Virus record (IMG/VR): IMGVR_UViG_3300024265_000047 | Location: 1-64,000 of that record | Direction: 5' to 3' (one strand) | Length of the DNA: 64,000 nt | From: a virus | Shown here: piece by piece, positions 32,239-40,334 of the stretch | How positions within the stretch are numbered: the stretch's first letter is position 1 | Layout of the letters: every line of letters begins with the position of its first letter | Made by a program: the position numbers and the translations under genes | Notes under the pieces: model-generated | Databases searched by the model: none | Told to the model about the DNA's origin: nothing | What the model saw: the letters and a program-made list of their open reading frames with translations, nothing else

Positions 32239-32570
32239 GTTAATAACTTTTTTTTTAATTAAACTATTTAAACCTATTTAAACCTATGTAAACTCTCAAT
32301 AATGAGATAACATATTCACAATACATCTTAGATGTGTTTTGGTGTACGCAATACATATTAATGTTATATCATATTAACAATAATATGCTATTACGAAATA
32401 GCACCGTTTAATTAAAAAGCTGGGAATTTTTGGTTGAATTAGATAACATGGATATGCTATCGTTTTGAAAATCTTGCCACTTTAAGCCATATTACGCCAA
32501 TTTAAACCTCTTAATTCTTTTACTTTTTAATGCCTATTTATTTGCCATCTAATTAAATATTATATACGGA
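32239..32570 (-). promoter_or_regulatory. Long, structured leader of gene 32 with tandem AU-rich repeats
   Basis: A 346-base gap without an ORF. Near the gene the minus strand has ATAGGTTTAA twice in tandem and then ATAGTTTAAT, followed by a long A-run, ending about 10 bases before the ATG. Further upstream are a CTCATTATTGAG hairpin, the palindrome ACATCTnAGATGT (32323-32335) and a GCTATT/AATAGC hairpin (32387-32402). In T4, gp32 represses its own mRNA by binding an unstructured repeat region next to a pseudoknot, so a similar control is suggested. Confidence 0.5.
32551..32570 (-). promoter_or_regulatory. Promoter-like CGTATATAATATTTAATT element
   Basis: The minus strand reads TCCGTATATAATATTTAATT, 15 bases after the stop of the GroES-like gene. 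If active it would give gene 32 a leader of about 320 bases. It shares its core with 14603-14618 and 30142-30160. Confidence 0.5.
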
Positions 32571-32584
32571 AACTAAGAAAAGTT

Positions 32585-32944
32585 TCATTTTCGAGTCAAT
32601 TCGAATTCATCATCTAATCCTATTACCGCCATAATATCTAAGAATCTTAGTGATACCATATTATATCCCTTATACTTGAAATTTATTCCTGCATTCAGAA
32701 AATAAACAATTTTACTACCTATCCCTAGTACTGATGGAGGTTTTATGTCCTTAGTACCTTCTCCAATTTTAACTATAAATCCAGTATTTTTGAATTCTCT
32801 ATCAAGATTAGTAGGTAACAAAATACCACCGGGTGATATCTTTTCTACTTTTTCCTTTATTACTAAAACTCTATCATACAAAACATTTATAGTATTAAAA
32901 TCTTCTTTTTTATATTCTTCTATTTTAATTTTTTCTTTTTCCAT
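32585..32944 (-). CDS. GroES-like co-chaperonin (gp31 analogue)
   Basis: A 119-residue protein with the Cpn10 layout: NVLYDRVLVIKEKVEKISPG (start of the barrel), GGILLPTNLDREFKNTG in the place of the GroEL-binding mobile loop, FIVKIGEG, then GIGSKIVYFLNAGINFKYKG and LRFLDIMAVIGL. It resembles bacterial GroES more than T4 gp31 in sequence. In T4, gp31 replaces GroES to fold the major capsid protein, so a similar role is likely. An extra 15 charged residues precede the domain. Confidence 0.85.
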   Translation of the reverse strand: MEKEKIKIEEYKKEDFNTINVLYDRVLVIKEKVEKISPGGILLPTNLDREFKNTGFIVKIGEGTKDIKPPSVLGIGSKIVYFLNAGINFKYKGYNMVSLRFLDIMAVIGLDDEFELTRK

Positions 32945-32950
32945 TTATAT

Positions 32951-33133
32951 TTATTTTACACAATCATTAAAAATTTCATATACAACCCAAGGAACTATAC
33001 CTTCAGTCATTCGACATAATTTCATTACTTTATATTTCCTTTCAAGTTCAGTTCCTTTGGAACTTTTATATAAATACATTACATCTTCTAAAAAAATATT
33101 TACTTTTTCTTTACTTATTATAGTTAAATCCAT
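32951..33133 (-). CDS. Small hypothetical protein
   Basis: A 60-residue protein of unknown function, directly upstream of the GroES-like gene (6-base gap). It has a helical N-terminal half (ISKEKVNIFLEDVMYLYKSS) and two cysteines in its second half. No motif was recognised. Confidence 0.45.
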   Translation of the reverse strand: MDLTIISKEKVNIFLEDVMYLYKSSKGTELERKYKVMKLCRMTEGIVPWVVYEIFNDCVK

Positions 33134-33138
33134 TTTTT

Positions 33139-33633
33139 TTATTTTAAAAAATAATCATTATCACCACTCTTAAATCCATACTTATAACAATCTATTCCCA
33201 TTACAATTTCTTTCTTTGGATCAATATATTTATATCCAGTTCCTTTCTTTACATATGCTATTGTAGTGTGTGGATGATATATGGGAAAATCTGTTGAATA
33301 TGGAAATTTTTCTGTTATCTGTTTGTTAAGAGTAATTAAATCCTTACTGTTTATATTAAATTTTACAACATCATATTTATCACCTGTAAAGAATGAAATA
33401 TTTTTTAAACTAATTGTGATATCATTTAATTTAGGTAACATCTGTTTTAAATCTCCATAATCAAATTCATCATCATGTAATCCATACAATACTGTCACGT
33501 GTGGTTCGTGTTCCAAACCATAATCATGCGTTTCATCATCATAAATATCTTCTCTGTCGATAAATTCATTCAAAAAATTACTCCAAGGAGTATCATCAAA
33601 ATTTATCATTAAACAACCAAATTCTCTTTTCAT
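33139..33633 (-). CDS. 2H phosphoesterase, possible Acb1-type anti-CBASS enzyme
   Basis: A 164-residue protein with two HxT motifs: EPHVTVLYGL (H45, T47) and YHPHTTIAYVKKG (H122, T124). This is the 2H phosphoesterase signature (2'-5' RNA ligase/LigT superfamily). The length and positions of the two histidines are close to those reported for T4 Acb1 (about 152 residues, catalytic His near 44 and 113), which degrades cyclic nucleotides used by CBASS immunity. Other 2H enzymes have the same signature. A TATAATTAATG stretch lies upstream. Confidence 0.75.
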   Translation of the reverse strand: MKREFGCLMINFDDTPWSNFLNEFIDREDIYDDETHDYGLEHEPHVTVLYGLHDDEFDYGDLKQMLPKLNDITISLKNISFFTGDKYDVVKFNINSKDLITLNKQITEKFPYSTDFPIYHPHTTIAYVKKGTGYKYIDPKKEIVMGIDCYKYGFKSGDNDYFLK

Positions 33634-33774
33634 TTCATTATTATTTTAACATTAATTATATTTTTTCAAGTAAAAATGTTTACAAAAAAATATTTTATGG
33701 TTATTTTTCCGAAACCGAAACTTTCTCTGACCGGCACAATATAAATATTAGTTGTTTTTAGTTGGTGATAAACA

Positions 33775-34425
33775 CTATTCCAAGTCAATAAGATATTTAC
33801 AAACGAAATAAGAATCGACTATGTCATCCAGAGGCTTTACTATATCTCCTTTCTTATTAAAACATTTATCTTTGTTATCATGACACCAGAGCCAGAATGC
33901 ATTATTTTCTAAAACCTTATCATCTAATGCATTTTCTAAAAAATAATTAAACATCATTAATTTATTTGCATTTCCTTTACCAGCATGCTTTTTAATCTGG
34001 GATGGTGAAAATACACTAACATTTCCAAACCTATTATAAAGTTTATTTCTAAGAACAGAATTGAATGCAATAAGATCTATAAATGCATTTCCCCTTGAAC
34101 CGTACGAATATCCTTCTATACCAATCTTAACTTTATAATTTAATATTATATGTGACTCTAATTCTATTACAATCGCATATGCCAAATCTTGTGCATTTTT
34201 TATCTTATTTAATTGATCTGTTGCATAATCATCATTCTTTTTATCTCTTAAATAGGTGACTAAATCAAAACAATCCACATCAACATATAAATTATAATGT
34301 AATTTTAATTTTTCGACTGGTTTTGTAGTGTTTGTAAAATTTATAAATTTATAATTGTTTGATACTTCTGTAAATAAACAAATTCCTGGTGAGTTGATCG
34401 AGAAATCGATTCCAATATAATTCAT
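33775..34425 (-). CDS. RuvC-like Holliday junction resolvase / RNase H-fold nuclease
   Basis: The first ATG (34423-34425) gives 216 residues; the longer open frame begins with TTG. The RuvC-type pattern is MNYIGIDFSINSPGICLF (first catalytic Asp, residue 6), KIGIEGYSYGSRGNAFID (catalytic Glu), VFSPSQIKKHAGKGNANK and DDIVDSYFVCKYL (final Asp residues). T4 uses the unrelated endonuclease VII (gp49) to resolve branches before packaging; none is seen here, so this enzyme may take that role. The gene upstream ends in a hairpin terminator (34451-34471). Confidence 0.82.
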   Translation of the reverse strand: MNYIGIDFSINSPGICLFTEVSNNYKFINFTNTTKPVEKLKLHYNLYVDVDCFDLVTYLRDKKNDDYATDQLNKIKNAQDLAYAIVIELESHIILNYKVKIGIEGYSYGSRGNAFIDLIAFNSVLRNKLYNRFGNVSVFSPSQIKKHAGKGNANKLMMFNYFLENALDDKVLENNAFWLWCHDNKDKCFNKKGDIVKPLDDIVDSYFVCKYLIDLE

Positions 34426-34450
34426 TTTGTAAGTATTATAAATCCACAAA

Positions 34451-34471
34451 AGGGTACCAAAAAGATACCCT
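34451..34471 (-). terminator. Probable intrinsic terminator
   Basis: On the minus strand AGGGTA-UCUUUUUGG-UACCCU forms a six-pair hairpin followed by UUUUG, 20 bases after the stop of the 349-residue gene. The stem is short, so confidence is moderate. Confidence 0.5.
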
Positions 34472-34491
34472 ATATATGGATTTGGTTAGTA

Positions 34492-35541
34492 TTAATCGTT
34501 TAATATGCCAGTAATTATTTCTGCTTTTTTATCTATGGATTCCATTACAGTTTCATCTAATGTATCATAAATAAATTCTTCTTCAATCAATGTTTCACAT
34601 GATTCCATTAAAGATGCTTTTAATTTAACTATTTTAAATCTCAAAGATTCCTTTTGCTCTTTTAATAATAAAATAACTTCTGAATTAGTTTCATTTTCTA
34701 TACTTTCTTGTAAACTTTCGTTTTTCTTTTTAGCTCTTGCTGTAGCTGCTGCTGCTCCAACTCCTACACCTGCTGCTCCAACAACTCCTGCAGTTTTAGC
34801 AGTTTTAATTGCTTGTTTACCTTTTTTAGTAAGAGTAACTTTACCACCCATTTTTTTCTTAACCATTTTAGTTTTAAGAAGTTTAGCTTTTACTTTTTTA
34901 CCTGCTTTAGAATCTTTAGCGCTTTTAATTACAGATTTTGCTTTACTTGCAACTTTATCCTTTTGAGTTTTAAGTATTTTTTTAGCAGCTTTTCCCTGTT
35001 TAACAACAGCTTTAAGTACTCTTGATTTAGCACCTGCTTCAAAAAGATCTTCATCTTCTGTAAACTTTAATTGAGTTCTTAATTCTTTGATTTCTTCATC
35101 AGTAAAATCCTCAACAATTTCTTTATAATCTTCATCTTTCAATTCAGAAAGGATTTCATCCATATCTTCATCAGAAAATTCTAACATTATTTCTTCAAGA
35201 TCTTCATCTGTAAATTCTGCAAGCATTTCATTAAAATCTTCATCTGTAAATTCTGCAAGCATTTCTTCTACTTCATCATCTTCCATTTCAGATATAAGAA
35301 GTTCTATTGATTCTTCACTTAATTCACCTTCATCAGTATAAGTTAATTTTAAACCTTCTGCTTCAAATATTTCAGAATTTAAAAGAACATCTTCTTTTTC
35401 GTCTAATTCTAACCATTCTTTTAACAAGTCTTGACTAGAACTCTTAATATAATCATTTGCAATTATATTTTTCATTTCATCAACGGTAAAAACCTTGTCT
35501 TCAACGCTAAAAAATTGATTAAAATTTAGTACTTTTGCCAT
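34492..35541 (-). CDS. Putative capsid-internal protein: tag, acidic 12-mer repeats, histone-like basic domain
   Basis: A 349-residue protein. It begins MAKVLNFNQFFSVEDKVF, similar to MKNLLNFERF at 91-696. Residues 93-152 are five tandem 12-residue acidic repeats (EMLAEFTDEDFN type). An FEA|G candidate site follows at about 168. Residues about 172-250 are Lys/Ala-rich (KAKSVIKSAKDSKAGKKVKA), like H1-type histones. An Ala/Gly hydrophobic segment (250-269) and KKKNE|S come next, then a helical C-terminus. The acidic part could serve in a scaffold or mask the basic part until proteolysis. Function is inferred, not known. Confidence 0.65.
   Translation of the reverse strand: MAKVLNFNQFFSVEDKVFTVDEMKNIIANDYIKSSSQDLLKEWLELDEKEDVLLNSEIFEAEGLKLTYTDEGELSEESIELLISEMEDDEVEEMLAEFTDEDFNEMLAEFTDEDLEEIMLEFSDEDMDEILSELKDEDYKEIVEDFTDEEIKELRTQLKFTEDEDLFEAGAKSRVLKAVVKQGKAAKKILKTQKDKVASKAKSVIKSAKDSKAGKKVKAKLLKTKMVKKKMGGKVTLTKKGKQAIKTAKTAGVVGAAGVGVGAAAATARAKKKNESLQESIENETNSEVILLLKEQKESLRFKIVKLKASLMESCETLIEEEFIYDTLDETVMESIDKKAEIITGILND
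35086..35265 (-). repeat. Five tandem 36-bp (12-residue) acidic repeats
   Basis: The repeats encode EMLAEFTDEDFN, EMLAEFTDEDLE, EIMLEFSDEDMD, EILSELKDEDYK and EIVEDFTDEEIK. The first two are nearly identical at the DNA level, which points to recent duplication; the later ones have diverged. Confidence 0.85.
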
Positions 35542-35579
35542 AATTTTTTTGTTTTTATTTATTTTATATATTTATTTAT

Positions 35580-36302
35580 TTATATCTTTTTACCAATTGA
35601 TGCTCCTATTGCTGTACCAACAAGTCTACTCGTAAATAGATCATAAAGAATACCCTTTTCAACTCCCAATACCTTTGCAACTTTTTTTCCAATCCATTTT
35701 CCTAACGCAAAACCAGCTAATCCTCCGATTATGGTTCCTAAAACACCCTCTTCAATCAAATTTTCTTGAACAAGTTTTTCCAATTCTTCTTCTGATAAAC
35801 TTTCCAAATCCATCAATCGTAATTTTTCACACAGTTCATCGAACTTTTTATCAAAGATCCTATTTAATTCTTCTTCACTTTTTTTACTTTCATCAATTAT
35901 AATTTTTAAATTATCTAAGTATTCAGAAAATGTTTTAAAATCATTTCCATTTGATGTTATGTATTCCTCTATTGATTCATTAAAAGTAATTTGTACTGAT
36001 TCATCATATTCACTCAAAACAGTTTCTATTTCAGTTTCTTTTTCATCATCAGTTATATCTTTTCTCTTTTTGATTTTTTCTATTTTTCTTTTAACGTTAG
36101 CTTTAAGATTTTTAAATTTATCTTTTATTTTATTAAAAAAGCCCTTTATATTTTCATCAACTATAAATTCTTCTTTTTTATTTATAATTATCATCTTAAC
36201 ATTATTAGAAAATTTAGAATCCTCATCTTGTTCATTTAAAAACTTTGTAAAGATTTCATCAAGTCTTGTTTCTATTTTTATATAATCACTAAAGGCTTCC
36301 AT
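35580..36302 (-). CDS. Putative head-internal protein with C-terminal glycine-zipper
   Basis: A 240-residue protein. It begins MEAFSDYIKIETRLDEIFTK with FLNE|Q at about residues 21-24. A central highly charged helical region follows (KDKFKNLKANVKRKIEKIKK). A second tag-like segment FKTFSEYLDNL lies near residue 125. The C-terminus has SLSEEELEKLVQENLIEEGV and then two glycine-zipper segments (GTIIGGLAGFALGKWIGKKV and LVGTAIGASIGKKI). Such segments insert in membranes, so a role in DNA delivery is possible. No enzyme motif was seen. Confidence 0.6.
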   Translation of the reverse strand: MEAFSDYIKIETRLDEIFTKFLNEQDEDSKFSNNVKMIIINKKEEFIVDENIKGFFNKIKDKFKNLKANVKRKIEKIKKRKDITDDEKETEIETVLSEYDESVQITFNESIEEYITSNGNDFKTFSEYLDNLKIIIDESKKSEEELNRIFDKKFDELCEKLRLMDLESLSEEELEKLVQENLIEEGVLGTIIGGLAGFALGKWIGKKVAKVLGVEKGILYDLFTSRLVGTAIGASIGKKI

Positions 36303-36325
36303 TATAAAGTTTATTTTTTTATATA

Positions 36326-36880
36326 TTAATCTAAATCAACGTTTGTATATAATTCATTATAGCTGAATGTACAATCAAAGGTTGAAAATGTTAATTCATT
36401 ATTTGAAAATGACATATCAATTGCTCCTATTTCTGTAAATAACATTCTTTTCATCTGTATTGTAACTATTGTTAATCCTTCCGAATCATGTATTCTTATT
36501 GCAGTTCCTTCGGGTAAATGCGTTGAACTTTCTTCGAATCCATACCAATGAGAAAATATATCTAGCATCATCCAATAATTAATATAACCATCAAGCATTT
36601 GAATAGTTACTGTTAATTCTTTTGATAATAATTCCTGTTCTGGTTTTGCATCTCTATATGTTCTAATTCTTCCATGTTTACCTACTTGTTCAACTGGAGT
36701 AAATGCTGCACCTGGAAGATTTAAAGATTGTACGCCATAATTAATAAGATCAATTGGTTTAGTTATCAAATTACCAGGCATTTTATTTAAATATGGTGCA
36801 TATCTTTCATTTACCCAATCTGGTACGAATTTAATTGGAAAGAAAAATGTAAAAGTATCGTTTCTAGCGTTTAATATCAT
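36326..36880 (-). CDS. Putative tail-tube-like protein (gp19/gp54-type fold)
   Basis: A 184-residue protein. The pattern FTFFFPIKFVPDW, VQSLNLPGAAFTPVEQVGKH, RTYRDAKPEQELLSKELTVT and a final beta region (ELTFSTFDCTFSYNEL) resembles the T4 gp19 tail tube order: N-terminal strand, ALPA-like turn, then W/T-rich strands and a terminal strand. It is close in length to gp19 (163). It could also be a tube-initiating baseplate protein. It starts a run of tail and baseplate genes. The call is by pattern and context only. Confidence 0.5.
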   Translation of the reverse strand: MILNARNDTFTFFFPIKFVPDWVNERYAPYLNKMPGNLITKPIDLINYGVQSLNLPGAAFTPVEQVGKHGRIRTYRDAKPEQELLSKELTVTIQMLDGYINYWMMLDIFSHWYGFEESSTHLPEGTAIRIHDSEGLTIVTIQMKRMLFTEIGAIDMSFSNNELTFSTFDCTFSYNELYTNVDLD

Positions 36881-36915
36881 TTTCTATATTTAATTTATCT
36901 TCTGACATTTTGATG

Positions 36916-37758
36916 TTATTGTAATCCTATACCACCACTTGTTGATACTGATTGAAATTGTTTAATACCTATTTTATTAGAACTATCAACTATATTTTCT
37001 AATTCTTGTTCACTTAATGGAATATTATTAGACAATTCTTCTAAAACAGTATTAGGATCTATCGTATTTATAGGTGGTATAATTATATTTTCTTGTTCAG
37101 TTTGTCCATTTTGTTCAGTTTGTCCAGTTTCAATTTGATTTTGTAATTCTGCATTTAAAGCTTTTTGTTTGTTATATAAATCAACAATATACGATAATCT
37201 TTTAACTAAAGCATCATTTTCTTCCTGTAAATTTTCAATTTCATCATTTTGTAAAGCAATAATTTCCTGCGTCTTTAATTTATATTTTTCAAATTCTTCC
37301 TTTAGTGCATTTTCATCTGCTTCACTAAACTTATAAAATATACCACTATAAATAACTGATTCATCTGATGCATCTTCACCTAATTCCATTCTATTTGTAA
37401 TATAAAAAGTATTATTTTTAAAACCTAATATTTTTTTGGATTGAGTTTTATTCACTTTAAACATTACCTCACCTTGTGTGCTATCAACGCCTTCAGTATT
37501 TCTATAACTTTTAACTGATATTTCTTCACTTTCATCATAAAAATTAAGGTACAGTGTTCCAAGAGTTGTTAAATCCATCGGTATGTTTTGACCATCTATT
37601 TCCCTATATATAGTAAACATATAATAATCACCAAAAGGAGAAATCCTTATTATAGCGTAACCTTGTGCAAATATCTCATTATTCTCAGATAATTTTTGAA
37701 CAACTGTCGTATATTGATCACTTTCATTTTCATTATATGTTCTTATATCTATTGCCAT
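36916..37758 (-). CDS. Tail/baseplate structural protein with coiled coil
   Basis: A 280-residue protein. The N-terminal half is a beta-rich domain (about residues 20-150; YAIIRISPFGDYYMFTIYRE, then GEVMFKVNKTQSKKILGF). A coiled coil follows (about 155-215; KYKLKTQEIIALQNDEIENL). The Gln/Thr-rich linker QTEQNGQTEQ leads into a tail. It probably trimerises. It lies between the tube-like gene and the 481-residue structural gene, with 2-base spacing to the latter. The precise role is unknown. Confidence 0.55.
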   Translation of the reverse strand: MAIDIRTYNENESDQYTTVVQKLSENNEIFAQGYAIIRISPFGDYYMFTIYREIDGQNIPMDLTTLGTLYLNFYDESEEISVKSYRNTEGVDSTQGEVMFKVNKTQSKKILGFKNNTFYITNRMELGEDASDESVIYSGIFYKFSEADENALKEEFEKYKLKTQEIIALQNDEIENLQEENDALVKRLSYIVDLYNKQKALNAELQNQIETGQTEQNGQTEQENIIIPPINTIDPNTVLEELSNNIPLSEQELENIVDSSNKIGIKQFQSVSTSGGIGLQ

Positions 37759-37760
37759 TA

Positions 37761-39206
37761 TTAATTTATTTTTTTACTTGTTACACTTACTTTAGATGAA
37801 CCAACCTTTATGTTAATTCTATCTCTAAATAAATTTACATATTCTGTTTTTATAACTATTTTTTCTACAGTAGTTGTCAATGTTTTTATAATTGGATCTG
37901 GTAATGTAATAACTTCTTCTTCAACTACTTCAACTGTTTCAATTTCAGTTTCCGGTAATATATTAACATTTTCTATTTTATTATAAACTTTAGTAATTGT
38001 GGGAATCAATCCCATATTTAATTGCATCATTTTCTTTCCATACTTTTTAACATCATATGAACTTAACTGTGATGATTTTATTATTTGACTGTTATCAACC
38101 TTATTCATTAACCTTAAAACATAAGATATTGTATAACTAACAGCATTTCCACTATTCAATAATACAGGTCTAAATGTATTTATAGTATCCCAATTATCTG
38201 TTTGTAACAATGTATAATTTCCACTTTCAATAGTATTTATTCCTACCTGTTCATTAACAGTTAATTCATGAAATACTAGATAATCATTTCCTTGATTATT
38301 TAATTCTGTTATGAAATCTTCAAATATGATTCCATTATATTCTCCGTAAAATCTGTAATAATCACCGTCTTCGGCTTCTTCTATCTTAGCAACTAAATCA
38401 CCAAAAGTATCTGCTTGATTTAATGTTGCAGAATTAAGAGATTTAACTTTGTAATATGTAAATCCATTTATGATATTTGTTTCATATATTCCCTTTAATG
38501 TAATATCTATCAAAGTACTTGTTAAAAATCCCTGACCCTTTACTCTGTTTGCTGCAGATACTGGTTGTATGTTAGGAGTAGTTAATCTAGATTCTATTTT
38601 ATCTGTACCAACTATTGTATTAACTGTTGTAAAATTAAAATATTTTATAGCTGGTATTTTTATTTCAATATACGTAGTATACAACTTATCACCAACCAAG
38701 AACGGCTTTGGATTAAGAGTTTGAAAACTATCAGTTCTATAGAATACCAACGAACTTAAATTCATCTTTGTATTATCTCGTTGTGAAACCATTATTTCAA
38801 AAAGATAACCATCATAATCTTCAAATGAAAATCCTGCTCTCATATGAAATTTAACCGTATCATATGCTATAGATGTAGTTGTTGGAGAATCAAATACCTG
38901 TTCAAGATTTGCAGATTCAGTCATTTGACTATCATAATCCACATATTCAATCGGTAAATCAGTATTTAATGAGACATATTCATCCTTATCATTATTGATA
39001 GGTGTAGCACTTCTATCTCTAATGTTTCCTAAATCAGTAATCGCATCATCTGGAGTAAACATATAATTTGTTGATGTATATCCATTAGTAAGTATTTCTA
39101 CTGGACAATCGTCAACTTCATATTCTTCCAAATTAGAAGGATCAGTATATTCGTATTCTACTAATACGTAGTCATTCATTTGTATATATCTACTGCTACT
39201 TGCCAT
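37761..39206 (-). CDS. Baseplate/tail structural protein
   Basis: A 481-residue beta-rich protein with no signal peptide and no named family. The segment at about residues 105-190 (FHMRAGFSFEDYDGYLFEIM) and the central strands resemble baseplate or fibre attachment proteins. A Thr/Val/Glu stretch (PETEIETVEVVEEEVITLPD) is in the last 80 residues. It sits in an unbroken minus-strand run of tail genes. I cannot match it to a specific T4 baseplate protein. Confidence 0.55.
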   Translation of the reverse strand: MASSSRYIQMNDYVLVEYEYTDPSNLEEYEVDDCPVEILTNGYTSTNYMFTPDDAITDLGNIRDRSATPINNDKDEYVSLNTDLPIEYVDYDSQMTESANLEQVFDSPTTTSIAYDTVKFHMRAGFSFEDYDGYLFEIMVSQRDNTKMNLSSLVFYRTDSFQTLNPKPFLVGDKLYTTYIEIKIPAIKYFNFTTVNTIVGTDKIESRLTTPNIQPVSAANRVKGQGFLTSTLIDITLKGIYETNIINGFTYYKVKSLNSATLNQADTFGDLVAKIEEAEDGDYYRFYGEYNGIIFEDFITELNNQGNDYLVFHELTVNEQVGINTIESGNYTLLQTDNWDTINTFRPVLLNSGNAVSYTISYVLRLMNKVDNSQIIKSSQLSSYDVKKYGKKMMQLNMGLIPTITKVYNKIENVNILPETEIETVEVVEEEVITLPDPIIKTLTTTVEKIVIKTEYVNLFRDRINIKVGSSKVSVTSKKIN

Positions 39207-39214
39207 TGTTTATT

Positions 39215-40087
39215 TTATTTTCCAAACTGTAAAAATCTAGGTGTATAATTCAATCCTATTCCCAAAAAGAATGTCTTTTCTAAATTAGCATCCAATCCTA
39301 TTCCTCCGTTTAAACCAACACCCCAAACTTTTCTATAGCTTCTAATTAATTTATTATCTTTTTCATCTGCTAATATATCTGCTCCAACTATACTTGAAAA
39401 CGTTATACCTGGGTATTTTGTTTCTGCCCATATTACAGGTCTACCAGTTTCTTCATCATTAGATAATCCTACTATCAATCCCATTGATTGTTTAAGATCA
39501 AAATTTGCCAATCCAGGATAAGGAATACCAAAAAGATTGTTATAAGATATATCTATTTCAGTACTATCAAAAGTATTAAAATATTTCATCTTAAACGGTA
39601 TTATCCCACTTAATTTTCTAGAATTTAATTCATCAAAAGCAGTATCTGCATTGAATGTAAATTTACCACCATTACTATCCATTTCAACATAAACAGGAAC
39701 TTCAACTATCTTTTCCCTATATTCAATCTTAGTTTCTATAATTGTTTTAGGTTTAGTATTTTTAAGTTCTTCATGTTCAGTAAATAAATCATTATAAATA
39801 TCATTAAGTTCTTTTTCAGTTATTTGATAACCACTTATTACCCCCTTAAGTGAATTATTTTTAGTCACATATGTTTCAACACTATCTTGTGATGCTAAAT
39901 AATTGTTATGGGTTACTAAAGCTTTCTTTTCAGCTGCTTTAACCTCACCCTTAAAATGTTTTGTTCTATTACATTGACTTAAAAACAAAACTAAAAACAA
40001 AGCCATTCCTAAAAACATTACCAATGTTCTATTTTTAGGATCAATTATCCATTTAAATGCTTTTCCTAAATACATTAAAATTTTCAT
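39215..40087 (-). CDS. Membrane-anchored protein with C-terminal outer-membrane-like beta strands
   Basis: A 290-residue protein. It has a single N-terminal transmembrane segment (about residues 21-38, TLVMFLGMALFLVLFLSQ) with a Cys at 39 (SQCN), which could also be a weak lipobox. A helical periplasmic region follows (about 45-110), then a Pro-rich spacer (VEVPVYVEMDSN). The C-terminus is Gly/aromatic beta-hairpin (VWGVGLNGGIGLDANLEKTF, ending YTPRFLQFGK), like Bacteroidota envelope proteins. It may bridge inner and outer membranes in lysis (spanin-like), but this is unproven. Confidence 0.5.
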   Translation of the reverse strand: MKILMYLGKAFKWIIDPKNRTLVMFLGMALFLVLFLSQCNRTKHFKGEVKAAEKKALVTHNNYLASQDSVETYVTKNNSLKGVISGYQITEKELNDIYNDLFTEHEELKNTKPKTIIETKIEYREKIVEVPVYVEMDSNGGKFTFNADTAFDELNSRKLSGIIPFKMKYFNTFDSTEIDISYNNLFGIPYPGLANFDLKQSMGLIVGLSNDEETGRPVIWAETKYPGITFSSIVGADILADEKDNKLIRSYRKVWGVGLNGGIGLDANLEKTFFLGIGLNYTPRFLQFGK

Positions 40088-40323
40088 ATTACTAATTTTT
40101 TTAATTCTTCTATATTCACGTTTTCAGGTCCATATTTTTCAACAAGAATATTCATAAAGTACTTATCCTCTTCTCTTAAAGATTTAAGTTCTTCGACTAA
40201 ATTATCCTTTCTTTTACCTAAATCTTCTATTTCTTCTTCGAGTATTACAATCTGCTCGTGAACTGTTCGATATTCATCCATGAGTCTGATTGCTTCCTTT
40301 TTTTCTTCGTTATCTATTATCAT
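40084..40323 (-). CDS. Small coiled-coil protein
   Basis: A 79-residue protein consisting almost wholly of a heptad-rich helix (EYRTVHEQIVILEEEIEDLG, then KRKDNLVEELKSLREEDKYF). Its stop overlaps the start of the 290-residue membrane protein by 4 bases. The pair could form a complex, possibly in lysis. Function is unknown. Confidence 0.5.
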   Translation of the reverse strand: MIIDNEEKKEAIRLMDEYRTVHEQIVILEEEIEDLGKRKDNLVEELKSLREEDKYFMNILVEKYGPENVNIEELKKLVI

Positions 40324-40334
40324 TTTATTTTATT

